From Desulfuromonas acetexigens (lineage in GTDB: Bacteria > Desulfobacterota > Desulfuromonadia > Desulfuromonadales > Trichloromonadaceae), in assembly GCF_900111775.1 (NCBI RefSeq), contig NZ_FOJJ01000001.1, forward strand, positions 434,001 through 498,000: a stretch of DNA of 64,000 bases, in the 5' to 3' direction. Shown here one piece after another: positions 1-9,890 of the stretch (the stretch's first letter is position 1; the number at the start of each line of letters is the position of its first letter). The translations under genes were made by a program, and so were the position numbers. The notes below the pieces were generated by a model. It worked only from the letters and a program-made list of their open reading frames with translations. It made no database searches and was not told the origin of the DNA.

Positions 1-2
1 CC

Positions 3-1190
3 CTGGCTGGACAGAACAGCTATTGGCTGACGATCTTTTTCCTCGCCCTGCTGACCTTGATCACCCTAGTCGTCAATATCGCCTCGACGCGCATGCTCAT
101 CTCGCCCTTGCGCCATATCAAGGATGCAGTCCGGGCTTTTGGCCGGGGACGCCGGGAATTTCCGCAACTGGAAACCATGGATCCCCACGACGATATCGGC
201 GAACTGGGGATTGCCTTTCTGAATATGGCGTCGGAACTGGAAGCCACCACCGTCTCCAAGGCCTATGTCGATTCGATTCTGTACAACATGAACGACAGCC
301 TGATCGTCACCTCCAACCAGTTCCTGATTCGCGGCGTCAACCAGGCCACTTGCGAAATGCTCGACTACCGGGAAAATGAATTGATCGGACAGAATATCGC
401 GCTGATTCTCAAGGATTTTTCTCCGGGCGAACCCGACCCCGAGTTGATCGATGATCTCAACCTGCTGCCACACCTGTGCAGCAACGCCGAGAAAGTTCTC
501 CTGGCGAAAGACGGCAGGGAGATCCCCGTGCTTCTATCTACGGGCTGGCTCAAAGAAGGGGAAAGTGCGGCCGAGGGGCTGGTCTATGTCGCCAAGGACA
601 TCACCGAGAGGAAGATGGCGGAACAGAAACTGGAACAGCTGGCCCAGTACGATTTTCTCACCGGATTGCCGAACCGGCTGGTCTTCAACGACCGCCTGCG
701 CCAGTCGATGCAACTGGCCCAGCGCGAAGGCCGGCAGCTGGGCTTGATGTTCATCGACCTCGACCGTTTCAAGAGCGTCAACGACACCCTGGGACACGCC
801 GCCGGCGACACCCTGCTCAAGACCCTCTCCCACCGTCTCGGCACCTGCGTCCGCGGGAACGACACCATCGCCCGCCTCGGCGGCGACGAATTCGCCGTGA
901 TCCTGGAGAACATCGCCACCCATCAGGATGCCGCCAACACCGCCCGTCGCCTCCTGACCGCTGGCGTTGAACCGGTCATCCACGAAGAGAGCGAGATCTT
1001 CACCTCCCTCAGCATCGGCATCGCCCTCTACCCGATGGATGCCGGCAACACTCAAGAACTGCTGAAAAACGCCGACATCGCCATGTACCAGGCAAAACAG
1101 GCGGGCGGAAACGACTACCGCTTTTACTCGGGCGAAAGCGATGAAGAGCCCGAAGATAACGACGAAACGATTCGCATGAATGCCCGCTGA
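3..1190 (+). CDS. Membrane diguanylate cyclase, HAMP-PAS-GGDEF (5' end cut by window)
   Basis: The open frame enters from the window edge, so the N-terminus, probably a sensor domain and first membrane helix, is missing. The visible part starts with a hydrophobic membrane segment (WLTIFFLALLTLITLVV), then a HAMP-like linker, a PAS domain (about residues 85-190 counted from base 57) and a complete GGDEF domain. The active-site motif is RLGGDEF, and an RxxD (RGND) lies five residues before it, the usual spacing of the c-di-GMP inhibitory I-site, so this should be an active, product-inhibited c-di-GMP synthase. No EAL or HD-GYP domain follows. The stop is at 1188-1190, and the convergent antiporter gene ends 7 bases later. 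The signal sensed is unknown. Confidence 0.9.
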   Translation: MAGQNSYWLTIFFLALLTLITLVVNIASTRMLISPLRHIKDAVRAFGRGRREFPQLETMDPHDDIGELGIAFLNMASELEATTVSKAYVDSILYNMNDSLIVTSNQFLIRGVNQATCEMLDYRENELIGQNIALILKDFSPGEPDPELIDDLNLLPHLCSNAEKVLLAKDGREIPVLLSTGWLKEGESAAEGLVYVAKDITERKMAEQKLEQLAQYDFLTGLPNRLVFNDRLRQSMQLAQREGRQLGLMFIDLDRFKSVNDTLGHAAGDTLLKTLSHRLGTCVRGNDTIARLGGDEFAVILENIATHQDAANTARRLLTAGVEPVIHEESEIFTSLSIGIALYPMDAGNTQELLKNADIAMYQAKQAGGNDYRFYSGESDEEPEDNDETIRMNAR

Positions 1191-1196
1191 CGGCAG

Positions 1197-2168
1197 CTAC
1201 TTGAGAAAGACCTCGCTCGCCAGATAGGCGTTGTAGCCCAGGTAAACACAGAGCAACGTCCCTCCCTCCCAGCGGTTGATCCGTCCGGGTCCGCGAAATC
1301 CCCAACCCATCAGAAAAAGTGAAATCGTCACGCCGCCCATGACCATCAGGTCCCGGGAAAAAACTTCCGGACCGACAGTCAAGGGGTGGATGGCGCCGGC
1401 GATACCGACCACAGCCAGGGTATTGAAGAGGTTGGAGCCGATGATGTTGCCGAGAGCGATATCGTGTTCCCCTTTGCGCGCGGCGATCACCGATGACGCC
1501 AACTCGGGCAGGGAGGTTCCGACCGCAACGATGGTCAGCCCGATAATCAGATCACTCACCCCCAGAAGATGAGCGATTTCCACAGATCCCCAAACCAGCA
1601 TGCGGGAACTGGCGATCAGCAGCAAAAGACCAGCCGCCAGCCAGAAAAAAGCCCGATTGATCGGCATGGGGTGGGTGGAAAGTTCCTCTTCGATCTCCGA
1701 CCCCAGACGATCGACCCGCTTCCGCAAACCTTGCCAAATCGTCCAGCCCATCAAACCGGCGAAAACCAGCAACAAGACCACCGCATCGAACCGGGTGATC
1801 GACCCGTCCCACAACTGCCAAGCCGCGAGAACGGTCATTCCGGCAAGTATCGGCAGCTCTTTATGCAGCACTTGGGAATGGACCGCGATGGGACTGATCA
1901 ATGCCGTCACCCCAAGAATCAGGGCGATATTGGTGATATTCGAGCCGTAGGCGTTGCCGAGAGCGATCCCAGGGTTGCCCTGAGCGGCGGAAATCGCCGA
2001 AACCACCATTTCCGGCGCCGAGGTGCCGAAGCCGACGATGACCATACCGATGAGCAACGGCGGCATGCCGTAATGACGGGCAACGCAAGCCGCACCTTCG
2101 ACGAAGCGGTCCGCGCTCCACACCAGCAAGATGAGGCCGAAGACGATAGCGATAGCAGGAAGGATCAT
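1197..2168 (-). CDS. Calcium/sodium antiporter, CaCA family (YrbG-like)
   Basis: This 323-residue inner-membrane protein is built from two homologous halves of about five membrane segments each. Each half carries an alpha-repeat signature: GFGTSAPEM with GNAYGSNITN in the first, and AVGTSLPEL with GNIIGSNLFN in the second. The acidic residues in GTSAPE and GTSLPE bind cations in this family. It should exchange Na+ (or K+) for Ca2+ across the inner membrane. The ATG at 2168 is preferred over an in-frame GTG two codons upstream because GGAG lies five bases before it. It is convergent with the diguanylate cyclase. Ion specificity cannot be read from the sequence. Confidence 0.92.
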   Translation of the reverse strand: MILPAIAIVFGLILLVWSADRFVEGAACVARHYGMPPLLIGMVIVGFGTSAPEMVVSAISAAQGNPGIALGNAYGSNITNIALILGVTALISPIAVHSQVLHKELPILAGMTVLAAWQLWDGSITRFDAVVLLLVFAGLMGWTIWQGLRKRVDRLGSEIEEELSTHPMPINRAFFWLAAGLLLLIASSRMLVWGSVEIAHLLGVSDLIIGLTIVAVGTSLPELASSVIAARKGEHDIALGNIIGSNLFNTLAVVGIAGAIHPLTVGPEVFSRDLMVMGGVTISLFLMGWGFRGPGRINRWEGGTLLCVYLGYNAYLASEVFLK

Positions 2169-2312
2169 AAACACTCCAATGAATTCAGATAACCGGAATC
2201 AAACAAACAGAGAGCAGCGGCCTGGCACAAGCGACCGCGCAAGCTTTTGGGCACCAGGCAAAATACACTATCCGTCAAAGGGGGGCAAAAAGATTCGGGG
2301 AAATCAGGCGGG

Positions 2313-3818
2313 CTATTCCGGTGGGGAATTTTCCAGCAACTCTCTTTCGAGTTCGCGGGAGGTTTTCATCAGCGGGGTCATCGGCAGGAAGCGAAGCTGG
2401 TGATCAAGGGAATTTTCGATCAGGGAAAGGGGCCCTTGACGCTCAGCCTTGATCGTTTCGCGCGCCTTGCCGATAGCAACAATCACCCCTTCGAAAAGCA
2501 GAGATTTCACATTTACTTTGCCGTTCGCCTGGTTATTGTCCTGCCCCTGTAAGGTTTCGATCTGATTGAGCAACTGTTGTCGCTGGCTTTCGCACTCAGC
2601 GAGTTTGGCCGCGAGTTCGGTGATTCGGGCTTTTTCCCCGTCACTCAAGGGCAAACCACTTTCCAGGCGAGCCTTCAATGAACCCAGAATGCTGTTAATT
2701 TCGAGCAATTCGGTATTGATCTCATGGAGTTCGTCGCGAGCCTCACAGAGCTTCTCGCGCACGCGGTAGTCGATTCCCGCCTCCAGTTCGGTGCGCAGCC
2801 CCGAGGGTGCGCCGACCTTGTTCGCTTCGATACCGCCCAGGGCGATACAATCCCCGCCGGTAATCATCCCCTTGGGGAGGCTGACCAGCCCCAGGCACTT
2901 GATCAGGGAATTGCGGATTTCATTCTGCACGAGAACATGGTTGGCGCATTCCACCTCGACATCGTTAAGGAAATGCGCCGTCAAATTACCCCGGCAGAGG
3001 ATTTTCCCCGTCCCCTTCCCGGCCATGCCGCGCAACTCCACATCCCCTTCGGATTCGATGAGACAGGCCCCGGCAATCCCGCCGATTTTAACGCCCCGCC
3101 GCGCTTTGATCTGAAAACCGTCCGGAACATCCCCACGCACCTCGACAAAACCGATAAAATCGATATGCCCGGTTTCCAGGTCGATATCGCCTTCGACCAG
3201 ATGAATCTCGCTGACTTCGAGCATCTTGCCGTCAAAAACGACTCGCCCTTCCCGTTCGGCATGAATCTGTCTTTGGGCATCGGGGCCGCGCACTCCCTCT
3301 CCCAGCTCGAGGGCCAAGGGTTCACCAGCCACAGCCGCCACAACTTCCCCCCGAACTCCCTTGCCGTCCGTTCCCGGAGTGGCGGGGCGCAAGGTTCCGA
3401 TCAACTGACCCGGCCGGACATTGCCATGAACATTCAACCGGCGAAAGTCGACATGGCCGTCTTCTGCTTCGGAAAAATCAGGACGTTCACGGTAGACCCC
3501 GGGCGAAAACTCGACATAGCCATCCTTTCCGGGGAAAGGAAGGGTACCGCGGGCCAAAAGGAGGTTAGAGCAGGACTTTCCGTGTCGCACGGCGTAACAG
3601 AGTTCCAGGCACTGTTGCTTGATCAGGCCGTAACGAATGCCAAATTCCTTGAAAATGGCGAGCAGTCGCTCGGGAGAAAGCTCGAGACTCGGTTTTTTAA
3701 CGACGACCGCCCCTCGGCACTCCAGGCCGTCATTGACCACGACCAGGCGCAAGGCATAGCTGCCGTCGCTGCTCTGCACTGTCAAGGAATTGGGTAGCGG
3801 TTCCGCCGTATCGGTCAT
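2313..3818 (-). CDS. FapA/DUF342 family protein
   Basis: A 501-residue cytoplasmic protein of the FapA (DUF342) family: an N-terminal variable region, a central glycine-rich beta-helical core with many GDV/GNV turns (GVKIGGIAGAC, EGDVELRGMAGKG, GGDCIALGGIEANKVGAPSG), then a coiled coil at about residues 360-430. Relatives have been named flagellar assembly protein A, or polar-location and biofilm factors, but the biochemical role is unknown. It stands alone, with 138 bases to the antiporter and 200 bases to the next upstream gene. A sigma-54-type promoter is visible upstream (3915-3930), in keeping with RpoN control of motility or surface genes in this group. The start has AAGGGA about eight bases upstream. 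Confidence 0.88.
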   Translation of the reverse strand: MTDTAEPLPNSLTVQSSDGSYALRLVVVNDGLECRGAVVVKKPSLELSPERLLAIFKEFGIRYGLIKQQCLELCYAVRHGKSCSNLLLARGTLPFPGKDGYVEFSPGVYRERPDFSEAEDGHVDFRRLNVHGNVRPGQLIGTLRPATPGTDGKGVRGEVVAAVAGEPLALELGEGVRGPDAQRQIHAEREGRVVFDGKMLEVSEIHLVEGDIDLETGHIDFIGFVEVRGDVPDGFQIKARRGVKIGGIAGACLIESEGDVELRGMAGKGTGKILCRGNLTAHFLNDVEVECANHVLVQNEIRNSLIKCLGLVSLPKGMITGGDCIALGGIEANKVGAPSGLRTELEAGIDYRVREKLCEARDELHEINTELLEINSILGSLKARLESGLPLSDGEKARITELAAKLAECESQRQQLLNQIETLQGQDNNQANGKVNVKSLLFEGVIVAIGKARETIKAERQGPLSLIENSLDHQLRFLPMTPLMKTSRELERELLENSPPE

Positions 3819-3914
3819 GCAATATCCCTTTTCGTGGCTATATCGCCGTTTTTTCCATAAATAGCGGTGATTTCACCAGAACAATCACGACCATTAGACT
3901 CAATATTTCTAATT

Positions 3915-3930
3915 AGCAAAAAACGTGCCT
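3915..3930 (-). promoter_or_regulatory. Sigma-54 (RpoN) type -24/-12 promoter for the fapA-like gene
   Basis: Read on the minus strand the site is AGGCACG-TTTT-TTGCT, against the consensus TGGCACG-N4-TTGCW. Only the first base differs. The invariant GG (-24) and GC (-12) are separated by exactly ten bases. The predicted start is about 12 bases downstream, giving a leader of roughly 85 bases before the ATG at 3818. The surrounding 200-base gap is A+T-rich. No enhancer-binding-protein site was identified. Confidence 0.6.
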
Positions 3931-4018
3931 CGACATCAATTTTAACCTAAAAGCGATCAGATAAAAGCCAATCGATGTAATAAAGCAGATCAGGAAATGA
4001 TTTGTCGAGGCGATGGAT

Positions 4019-4939
4019 TTACACCCCGGGGGCTGGGGAGAACTCCCTCAAAAACGGAAGAAAATCAGTCGGAAGGGGCGCATCGATGGTCATGAAGTGG
4101 CGGGATTCCGGGGAGAAAAAGCCAAGGCGCGAGGCATGGAGCAGATGGCGCCGCAGGTGAAGACAGCTTCCGCCCAAGGAGAGAGAGGTCGGACCACCGT
4201 AAAGCTCATCCCCTAACAGGGGATGGCCCAAGCCGGCAAGATGGGTACGGATCTGGTGGGTGCGCCCGGTTTTCGGTAGGGCTTCGACCAGAGCGAACTG
4301 CGCAGCCCGGGAAAGAGTACGAAAATGGGTCTCGGCGATTTGGCCACCGCTGGTGACGGCAATGGTCCGGCCCCGCACACCGGCTTTGAGGCTATTACGC
4401 ACGGAAAACACGTCTGGGGGATTGCCCGCCACCAGCGCCAGATAGGTCTTTTCGACTTGACGCTGCGCGAACTGACGGGCCAGGTCGCGATTCGTTTCGA
4501 TATTGAGGGCAAAGAGGAGCACGCCGGTGGTATCCCCGTCGAGGCGATGGAGCAAGATCGGAGTTTCGCCCCCCTCCCCTGCGGCCAATTCTTCACGAAC
4601 GAGGTCGAGGGCGTTGCCCCGACCGTCCACGGTGGGATGGGAGTGAAACCCCGCCGGTTTGTCGATGGCAAGGAGGCCTTCATCCCGATAAAGGATGTGC
4701 AGTTCCGGTTTCGCTGGCGGCGGACTCTCCCCGGCAAGGGTCAAAAAAACCCGTTCATTCCCCCGTAACGAGTAATTGGCGCGGCGTTGCACTCGGCCAT
4801 CGACAAAGACGCAGCCCCCGTCCAACGCCCGCTTGATGGTCTTGCGCGAAACGCCGGCGAGACATCCGGCAAGAAAAAGGTCGAGACGTGTGCCGGCATC
4901 CTTACCCTCAGCGAACAACTCCTCCCGCCGTTTGCTCAT
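4019..4939 (-). CDS. RluA-family RNA pseudouridine synthase
   Basis: A 306-residue protein with an N-terminal S4 RNA-binding domain (about residues 15-75, TRLDLFLAG...VSRKTIKRALDGG) and a RluA-type catalytic domain. The catalytic motif reads HRLDGDTTG, where the family consensus is HRLDxxTSG; the aspartate that attacks uridine is present. A later KTGRTHQIRTHL segment is also diagnostic. It isomerises specific uridines in rRNA or tRNA, but the target site cannot be assigned. The gene overlaps the end of mtaB by 4 bases, so it is probably translationally coupled. It is the last gene of the mnmA-mtaB-rluA-like run. Confidence 0.9.
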   Translation of the reverse strand: MSKRREELFAEGKDAGTRLDLFLAGCLAGVSRKTIKRALDGGCVFVDGRVQRRANYSLRGNERVFLTLAGESPPPAKPELHILYRDEGLLAIDKPAGFHSHPTVDGRGNALDLVREELAAGEGGETPILLHRLDGDTTGVLLFALNIETNRDLARQFAQRQVEKTYLALVAGNPPDVFSVRNSLKAGVRGRTIAVTSGGQIAETHFRTLSRAAQFALVEALPKTGRTHQIRTHLAGLGHPLLGDELYGGPTSLSLGGSCLHLRRHLLHASRLGFFSPESRHFMTIDAPLPTDFLPFLREFSPAPGV

Positions 4940-6231
4940 GCCAGGGTACCGTGCAAGGCCCCGTCCCGCCAGGCATCAACGGTCACCGGCAGGCGTCTTC
5001 CGGCAAGCCGAGCGTTTCCGGGGAAAAGAACATTGAGATAATTACGGGTCAAGCCTCGGCAGGCACCGCGCCCTGCGCCCCTTTCAACGACCACCTCCAG
5101 AGTGCGACCGATGAAGCTTTGCGCAAACGCCCGATGCTTTCTCTCCCCCAGTTCCCGCAGTCGCGCGGCCCGCTCCTTGACAATCGCGCCATGCACCTGT
5201 CCGGCCATGGCTGCCGCCGGGGTTCCGGGACGGCGGCTGAAGGGAAAAACATGCAGATGGGATACCGGTAACTCCTCGATCAACTGCAGGGTGTGGGCGA
5301 ATTCGTCATCGCTTTCGCCGGGAAAGCCGGTGATGAGATCAAGCCCGATGGCCGCTTCGGGGAGGCGCCGGTGGATCGTTGTCACCAGGTCGCGAAAGAA
5401 ACGGGTATCGTAATGGCGATTCATGCGCTGCAGCACGGCATCATCCCCGGCCTGCAAGGGGATGTGAAAATGGGGGCAAAGGATGGCGGAATCGGCGATC
5501 CGCTCGATGAGAGAATCGGGAATTTCCGTCGGTTCCAGCGAGCCCAGACGCAGACGCGCAAGTTCCGTTTCCCCTTCGATGCGCTCAACCAGTTCCAACA
5601 GCGTCGTGGCCGGGGCCAAATCGAGGCCGTAACCGCCGATGTGGATACCGGTCAGCACCACTTCGGTATAGCCCCGCGCCGTCAGCGACCGAATCTGCTC
5701 GACAACCTCGTCCGCCCGGACCGAACGGCTACGCCCCCGGGCATAGGGGATGATGCAGTAGGAACAGAAAGCGTTACAGCCATTCTGGATCTGGACAAAG
5801 GCCCGGCTGCGTTCGGCAAAAGCGGTCAACGGCAAAGGAACCGCCTCCGTTTCGGCAGAAATATCGGAGACAGCGACGCGCGTCCCCTCCCCGGCCTCTT
5901 CAAGAAAGTCGAGAAAATTCCTCTTTTCGGCATTGCCGAGAACCACGGCGACGCCGGGGATATCCCGCAACGCCTGGGGGTCGACCTGAGCGTAACAGCC
6001 CGTCACCACCACCCGACAGTCAGGATTGAGCCGCCGGGCCTTGCGGATCAGGTTGCGGGACTGGGAATCGGTGGCGGCGGTCACCGTGCAGCTGTTGACG
6101 ATGACCAGGGACGCCCCGGCGGCGAAAGGCACAACGGTGAATCCGACGGCATTCAGCCGTTCTTCCATGGCCGCCGACTCGAACTGGTTGGTCTTGCAGC
6201 CCAGGGTGGCGATGGCGACGGTCCGGCTCAA
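4936..6231 (-). CDS. mtaB: tRNA t6A37 methylthiotransferase MtaB
   Basis: A 431-residue radical-SAM methylthiotransferase that converts t6A at position 37 of ANN-decoding tRNAs to ms2t6A. The N-terminal UPF0004 domain carries the first cluster cysteines ([24 protein letters not shown]). The radical-SAM CxxxCxxC is [20 protein letters not shown]-like RNA-binding region closes the protein. LGCKTN and the absence of MiaB-specific signatures favour MtaB over MiaB (a separate miaB is at 60.7-62.0 kb). A TTG at 6231, in a TTGA overlap with the mnmA stop and with GGAGG nine bases upstream, is preferred; a GTG at 6240 touches that GGAGG directly. Confidence 0.93.
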   Translation of the reverse strand: MSRTVAIATLGCKTNQFESAAMEERLNAVGFTVVPFAAGASLVIVNSCTVTAATDSQSRNLIRKARRLNPDCRVVVTGCYAQVDPQALRDIPGVAVVLGNAEKRNFLDFLEEAGEGTRVAVSDISAETEAVPLPLTAFAERSRAFVQIQNGCNAFCSYCIIPYARGRSRSVRADEVVEQIRSLTARGYTEVVLTGIHIGGYGLDLAPATTLLELVERIEGETELARLRLGSLEPTEIPDSLIERIADSAILCPHFHIPLQAGDDAVLQRMNRHYDTRFFRDLVTTIHRRLPEAAIGLDLITGFPGESDDEFAHTLQLIEELPVSHLHVFPFSRRPGTPAAAMAGQVHGAIVKERAARLRELGERKHRAFAQSFIGRTLEVVVERGAGRGACRGLTRNYLNVLFPGNARLAGRRLPVTVDAWRDGALHGTLA

Positions 6232-7310
6232 GCGATCCACCCTCCGCCCACAACCCGGTAGCCGTCGTAGAAGACCGCCGCCTGCCCGGGAGTCACGCCG
6301 TTTTGCGGCGTATCGAAGACGACACAGGCCTCGTCATGCTCCAGCGGCGTCACCGTCGCCGGCACTTCATGATGACGGTAGCGAATGCGACAGGCCATAC
6401 GCAGCTCCCCTGGTGGCGCCGCGAGACTCCAGGTGACTTCCCGCAACCGCAGTTCGCGCACCGCTAGATGGGGCTTTTCCCCGACCACAACCCGTTTGTT
6501 CGCGGCATCGATAGCGACCACGTACAGAGGTTCGGACCAGGCCAGCCCCAGCCCCTTGCGCTGACCGATGGTGTAGCGGTAGGTGCCCCGGTGGCGACCG
6601 AGGACCTGCCCCGAGACATGGACAATTTCACCGTCCATGTGCCCGCCGCCGCGCTCCTCTTCAAGAAAACGCACGTAGTCGCCATCGGGAACGAAACAGA
6701 TATCCTGACTTTCCGCCTTCTCCGCCACCCGCAGATTGAGCCGGGCGGCATGGGCACGCACCTCTTCCTTGCTCATTACACCGAGGGGGAAGATGACCCG
6801 TGCCATCTCTTCCTGGGTCAGAGTGAAGAGAAAATAGCTCTGATCCTTGGCCGGATCGAGCCCTTTACGCAAGACGAAGCCCTCCGGCTCGCGCTCGATA
6901 CGGGCATAATGGCCGGTGGCGAGGAGATCGGCCTCCAGTTCCCGCGCCCGCCGCAACAGCAGCTCGAATTTGAGTCTCTGATTACAGAGCACGCAGGGAT
7001 TGGGGGTGCGGCCGGCGAAGTAGTCGTCGCAGAAGCGGTCGATGACCTGCCGCTGGAAATCCTTTTCAAAATTCACCACATAAAAAGGGATATCGAGGCT
7101 TTCCGCGACCCTTCGGGCGTCGTGGACATCGTCGTGGGAACAACAGCTGCCGCAGGTTTCGCCATTTTTTTCCGCGAAAGAGGAATAGTCCCAGATCTGC
7201 ATGGTCATGCCGATCACTTCATGCCCCTGCTCCTTGAGCAGAGCGGCCGTGACGCTGGAATCGACCCCGCCGCTCATGGCGACGACAATACGTTTTTTCG
7301 TTGCGGACAT
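6228..7310 (-). CDS. mnmA: tRNA-specific 2-thiouridylase MnmA
   Basis: A 360-residue enzyme that thiolates U34 of Lys, Glu and Gln tRNAs using ATP and a persulfide relay. The N-terminal PP-loop is [10 protein letters not shown] (residues 11-20). The catalytic cysteine pair lies in TPNPCVLCN (about residue 100) and in [14 protein letters not shown] (about residue 200). The length matches the family. It is first in a run with mtaB and a RluA-type synthase, all acting on RNA. The start is the ATG at 7310, with only a weak ribosome site (GGGGACAAG). An intrinsic terminator for the preceding psd unit lies 80 bases upstream, so it likely has its own promoter. Confidence 0.96.
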   Translation of the reverse strand: MSATKKRIVVAMSGGVDSSVTAALLKEQGHEVIGMTMQIWDYSSFAEKNGETCGSCCSHDDVHDARRVAESLDIPFYVVNFEKDFQRQVIDRFCDDYFAGRTPNPCVLCNQRLKFELLLRRARELEADLLATGHYARIEREPEGFVLRKGLDPAKDQSYFLFTLTQEEMARVIFPLGVMSKEEVRAHAARLNLRVAEKAESQDICFVPDGDYVRFLEEERGGGHMDGEIVHVSGQVLGRHRGTYRYTIGQRKGLGLAWSEPLYVVAIDAANKRVVVGEKPHLAVRELRLREVTWSLAAPPGELRMACRIRYRHHEVPATVTPLEHDEACVVFDTPQNGVTPGQAAVFYDGYRVVGGGWIA

Positions 7311-7389
7311 CGTTGCTTGTCCCCTGATCTTTGGGCTTTAAGATGAGTGGGTGAGTGGCGTGGAAGTTGGTCCGAGCGTGCTAAAAGGA

Positions 7390-7434
7390 AAAGTCAAAAC
7401 ATCCACACCCGCCGGGCATGGATGCTTTGACTTT
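7390..7434 (-). terminator. Intrinsic terminator after psd
   Basis: A 16-bp inverted repeat with one mismatch (arms 7390-7405 and 7419-7434, AAAGTCAAAACATCCA against TGGATGCTTTGACTTT) encloses a 13-base loop. On the minus strand it is followed by TTTTCCTTTTAG. It lies about 40 bases past the psd stop and before mnmA. Confidence 0.8.
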
Positions 7435-7473
7435 ATCGATGGTACTGAACGGCGAAACCCGGCAAGGGCAAAA

Positions 7474-8118
7474 CTAACGGAGGGTGCCGATGATCGTCTC
7501 GCCGGCAACGGTGCGATCGCCGAGACGAACGGAAACTTCGCTGCCGGCGGGAAAATAGACGTCGACCCGGGAACCGAAGCGGATCAGGCCGTAACGCTCC
7601 CCCTTTTCCAGAAGATCACCGACTTTGGGATAGGTAACGATGCGGCGGGCGATGAGACCGGCAATCTGGACGAAAAGCAGGCGCTGACCATTGGCCGTCT
7701 CGAGCACGATCCCTCCCTGCTCATTGTCCAGACTGGCCTTGTCGAGAGAGGCATTGAGAAACTGCCCCTTGTTATAGAACATATCGACGACCTTGCCGGA
7801 AAAGGGCGCCCGGTTGACATGAACGTTGAAGACCGACATGAAGATGCTGACCTTGACCGCCTCCCCCTTGAAACAGCGCTCCTCCTGGACTGGGCCGACA
7901 AAGACGACCTTGCCGTCGGCCGGAGCCACCACGGCATCGTCCTGGCTCGGCACGACCCGCTCGGGGTTGCGGAAGAAATAGACGCTGAAGAGGGTCAGAC
8001 AGAGGCAGAGAAAGGTCAGGAAACCCCAGCCGAGCAAGGCCAGGATCAAGGTCACGAAAGCGAAAAGGCCGATAAAGGGATAACCCTCCACCGCCACCGG
8101 CTGATTGTGATTTTTCAT
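7474..8118 (-). CDS. psd: Phosphatidylserine decarboxylase, short form
   Basis: A 214-residue inner-membrane enzyme that decarboxylates phosphatidylserine to phosphatidylethanolamine. It has an N-terminal double hydrophobic segment (about residues 15-50), the family motif VYFFRNPER, and near the C-terminus RFGSRVDVY. Self-cleavage occurs at the Gly-Ser there, and the serine becomes the pyruvoyl group. Short forms of this type occur in Desulfuromonadia and many other bacteria. It follows ilvC with a strong hairpin between them. In related genomes pssA usually follows psd, but here a terminator and mnmA come next, so the serine transferase must be elsewhere. Confidence 0.93.
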   Translation of the reverse strand: MKNHNQPVAVEGYPFIGLFAFVTLILALLGWGFLTFLCLCLTLFSVYFFRNPERVVPSQDDAVVAPADGKVVFVGPVQEERCFKGEAVKVSIFMSVFNVHVNRAPFSGKVVDMFYNKGQFLNASLDKASLDNEQGGIVLETANGQRLLFVQIAGLIARRIVTYPKVGDLLEKGERYGLIRFGSRVDVYFPAGSEVSVRLGDRTVAGETIIGTLR

Positions 8119-8136
8119 GAAGGTCGTTTCCCCATA

Positions 8137-8173
8137 GAAAAACCCGGCGGCACGAGGGACTCGGCCGCCGGGT
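8137..8173 (-). terminator. Intrinsic terminator between ilvC and psd
   Basis: A perfect 10-bp stem (ACCCGGCGGC at 8142-8151 with GCCGCCGGGT at 8164-8173) and a 12-base loop are followed on the minus strand by TTTTTCTA. It lies just after the ilvC stop and 19 bases before the psd start, so it would end or attenuate ilv transcription before psd. Confidence 0.78.
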
Positions 8174-8192
8174 CGTCTGTGATTCGAGCCGA

Positions 8193-9293
<1,101 letters not shown>

Positions 9294-9356
9294 CTATGAT
9301 TTTTCCTCGTAACGCTTCGCCCTTGCGTCGCTTCGTTGTCTTCACCGTCCGTTTTG

Positions 9357-9851
9357 TCAGCTGTTGCGCCAGCCCTTGGGACCGCGCCCGAGAACGACCG
9401 GGCCGCTGCGCACCAGTTCCTTGATCCCCATCGGTCGCAGTAATTCGACCACCGCATCGATCTTCGACGGCGAACCGGTCACTTCGATGGTGTAGGAGCG
9501 GGGAGTGACATCGACGACCTTGGCACGGAAGATGTCGACGATACGCAACACTTCGGCGCGGGTTCCTTCCTCGGCCGTCACCTTGATCATCCCCATCTCC
9601 CGCTCGATGAAATCCTGGCCGGTGAAATCGATGATCTTGATGGTGTCGATCAGTTTGTTCAGCTGTTTGGTGATCTGCTCCAGAACCTGGTCGTCGCCGC
9701 TGGTGACGATGGTCATGCGGGAGATGGTGGGATCGAGAGCCGGCGCCACGGAGAGGCTTTCGATATTGAAGCCCCTTCCGGAAAAGAGTCCGGCGACCCG
9801 ACTCAGAACCCCGAACTCATTCTCCACGAGCACGGAAATGGTGTGTTTCAT
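9357..9851 (-). CDS. ilvN: Acetolactate synthase, small regulatory subunit
   Basis: A 164-residue regulatory partner of IlvB. The N-terminal ACT domain (HTISVLVENEFGVLSRVAGLFSGRGFNI) binds valine for feedback inhibition; the C-terminal half (from about residue 80) is the ALS_ss_C domain. The length fits the IlvH/IlvN long form. The gene starts 39 bases after ilvB, so the two subunits are almost certainly co-transcribed. The start ATG at 9851 is followed directly by the ACT domain, leaving no room for another start. Confidence 0.96.
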   Translation of the reverse strand: MKHTISVLVENEFGVLSRVAGLFSGRGFNIESLSVAPALDPTISRMTIVTSGDDQVLEQITKQLNKLIDTIKIIDFTGQDFIEREMGMIKVTAEEGTRAEVLRIVDIFRAKVVDVTPRSYTIEVTGSPSKIDAVVELLRPMGIKELVRSGPVVLGRGPKGWRNS

Positions 9852-9890
9852 AGCAAAAAACTCTCCTCAAAAAAGGCTGTCGGGTCCGGC

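Noticed and set aside
3819-4018. c-di-GMP riboswitch before the FapA-like gene
   Set aside because: The conserved GEMM core sequences were not found; the gap is explained by a sigma-54 promoter and a short leader.
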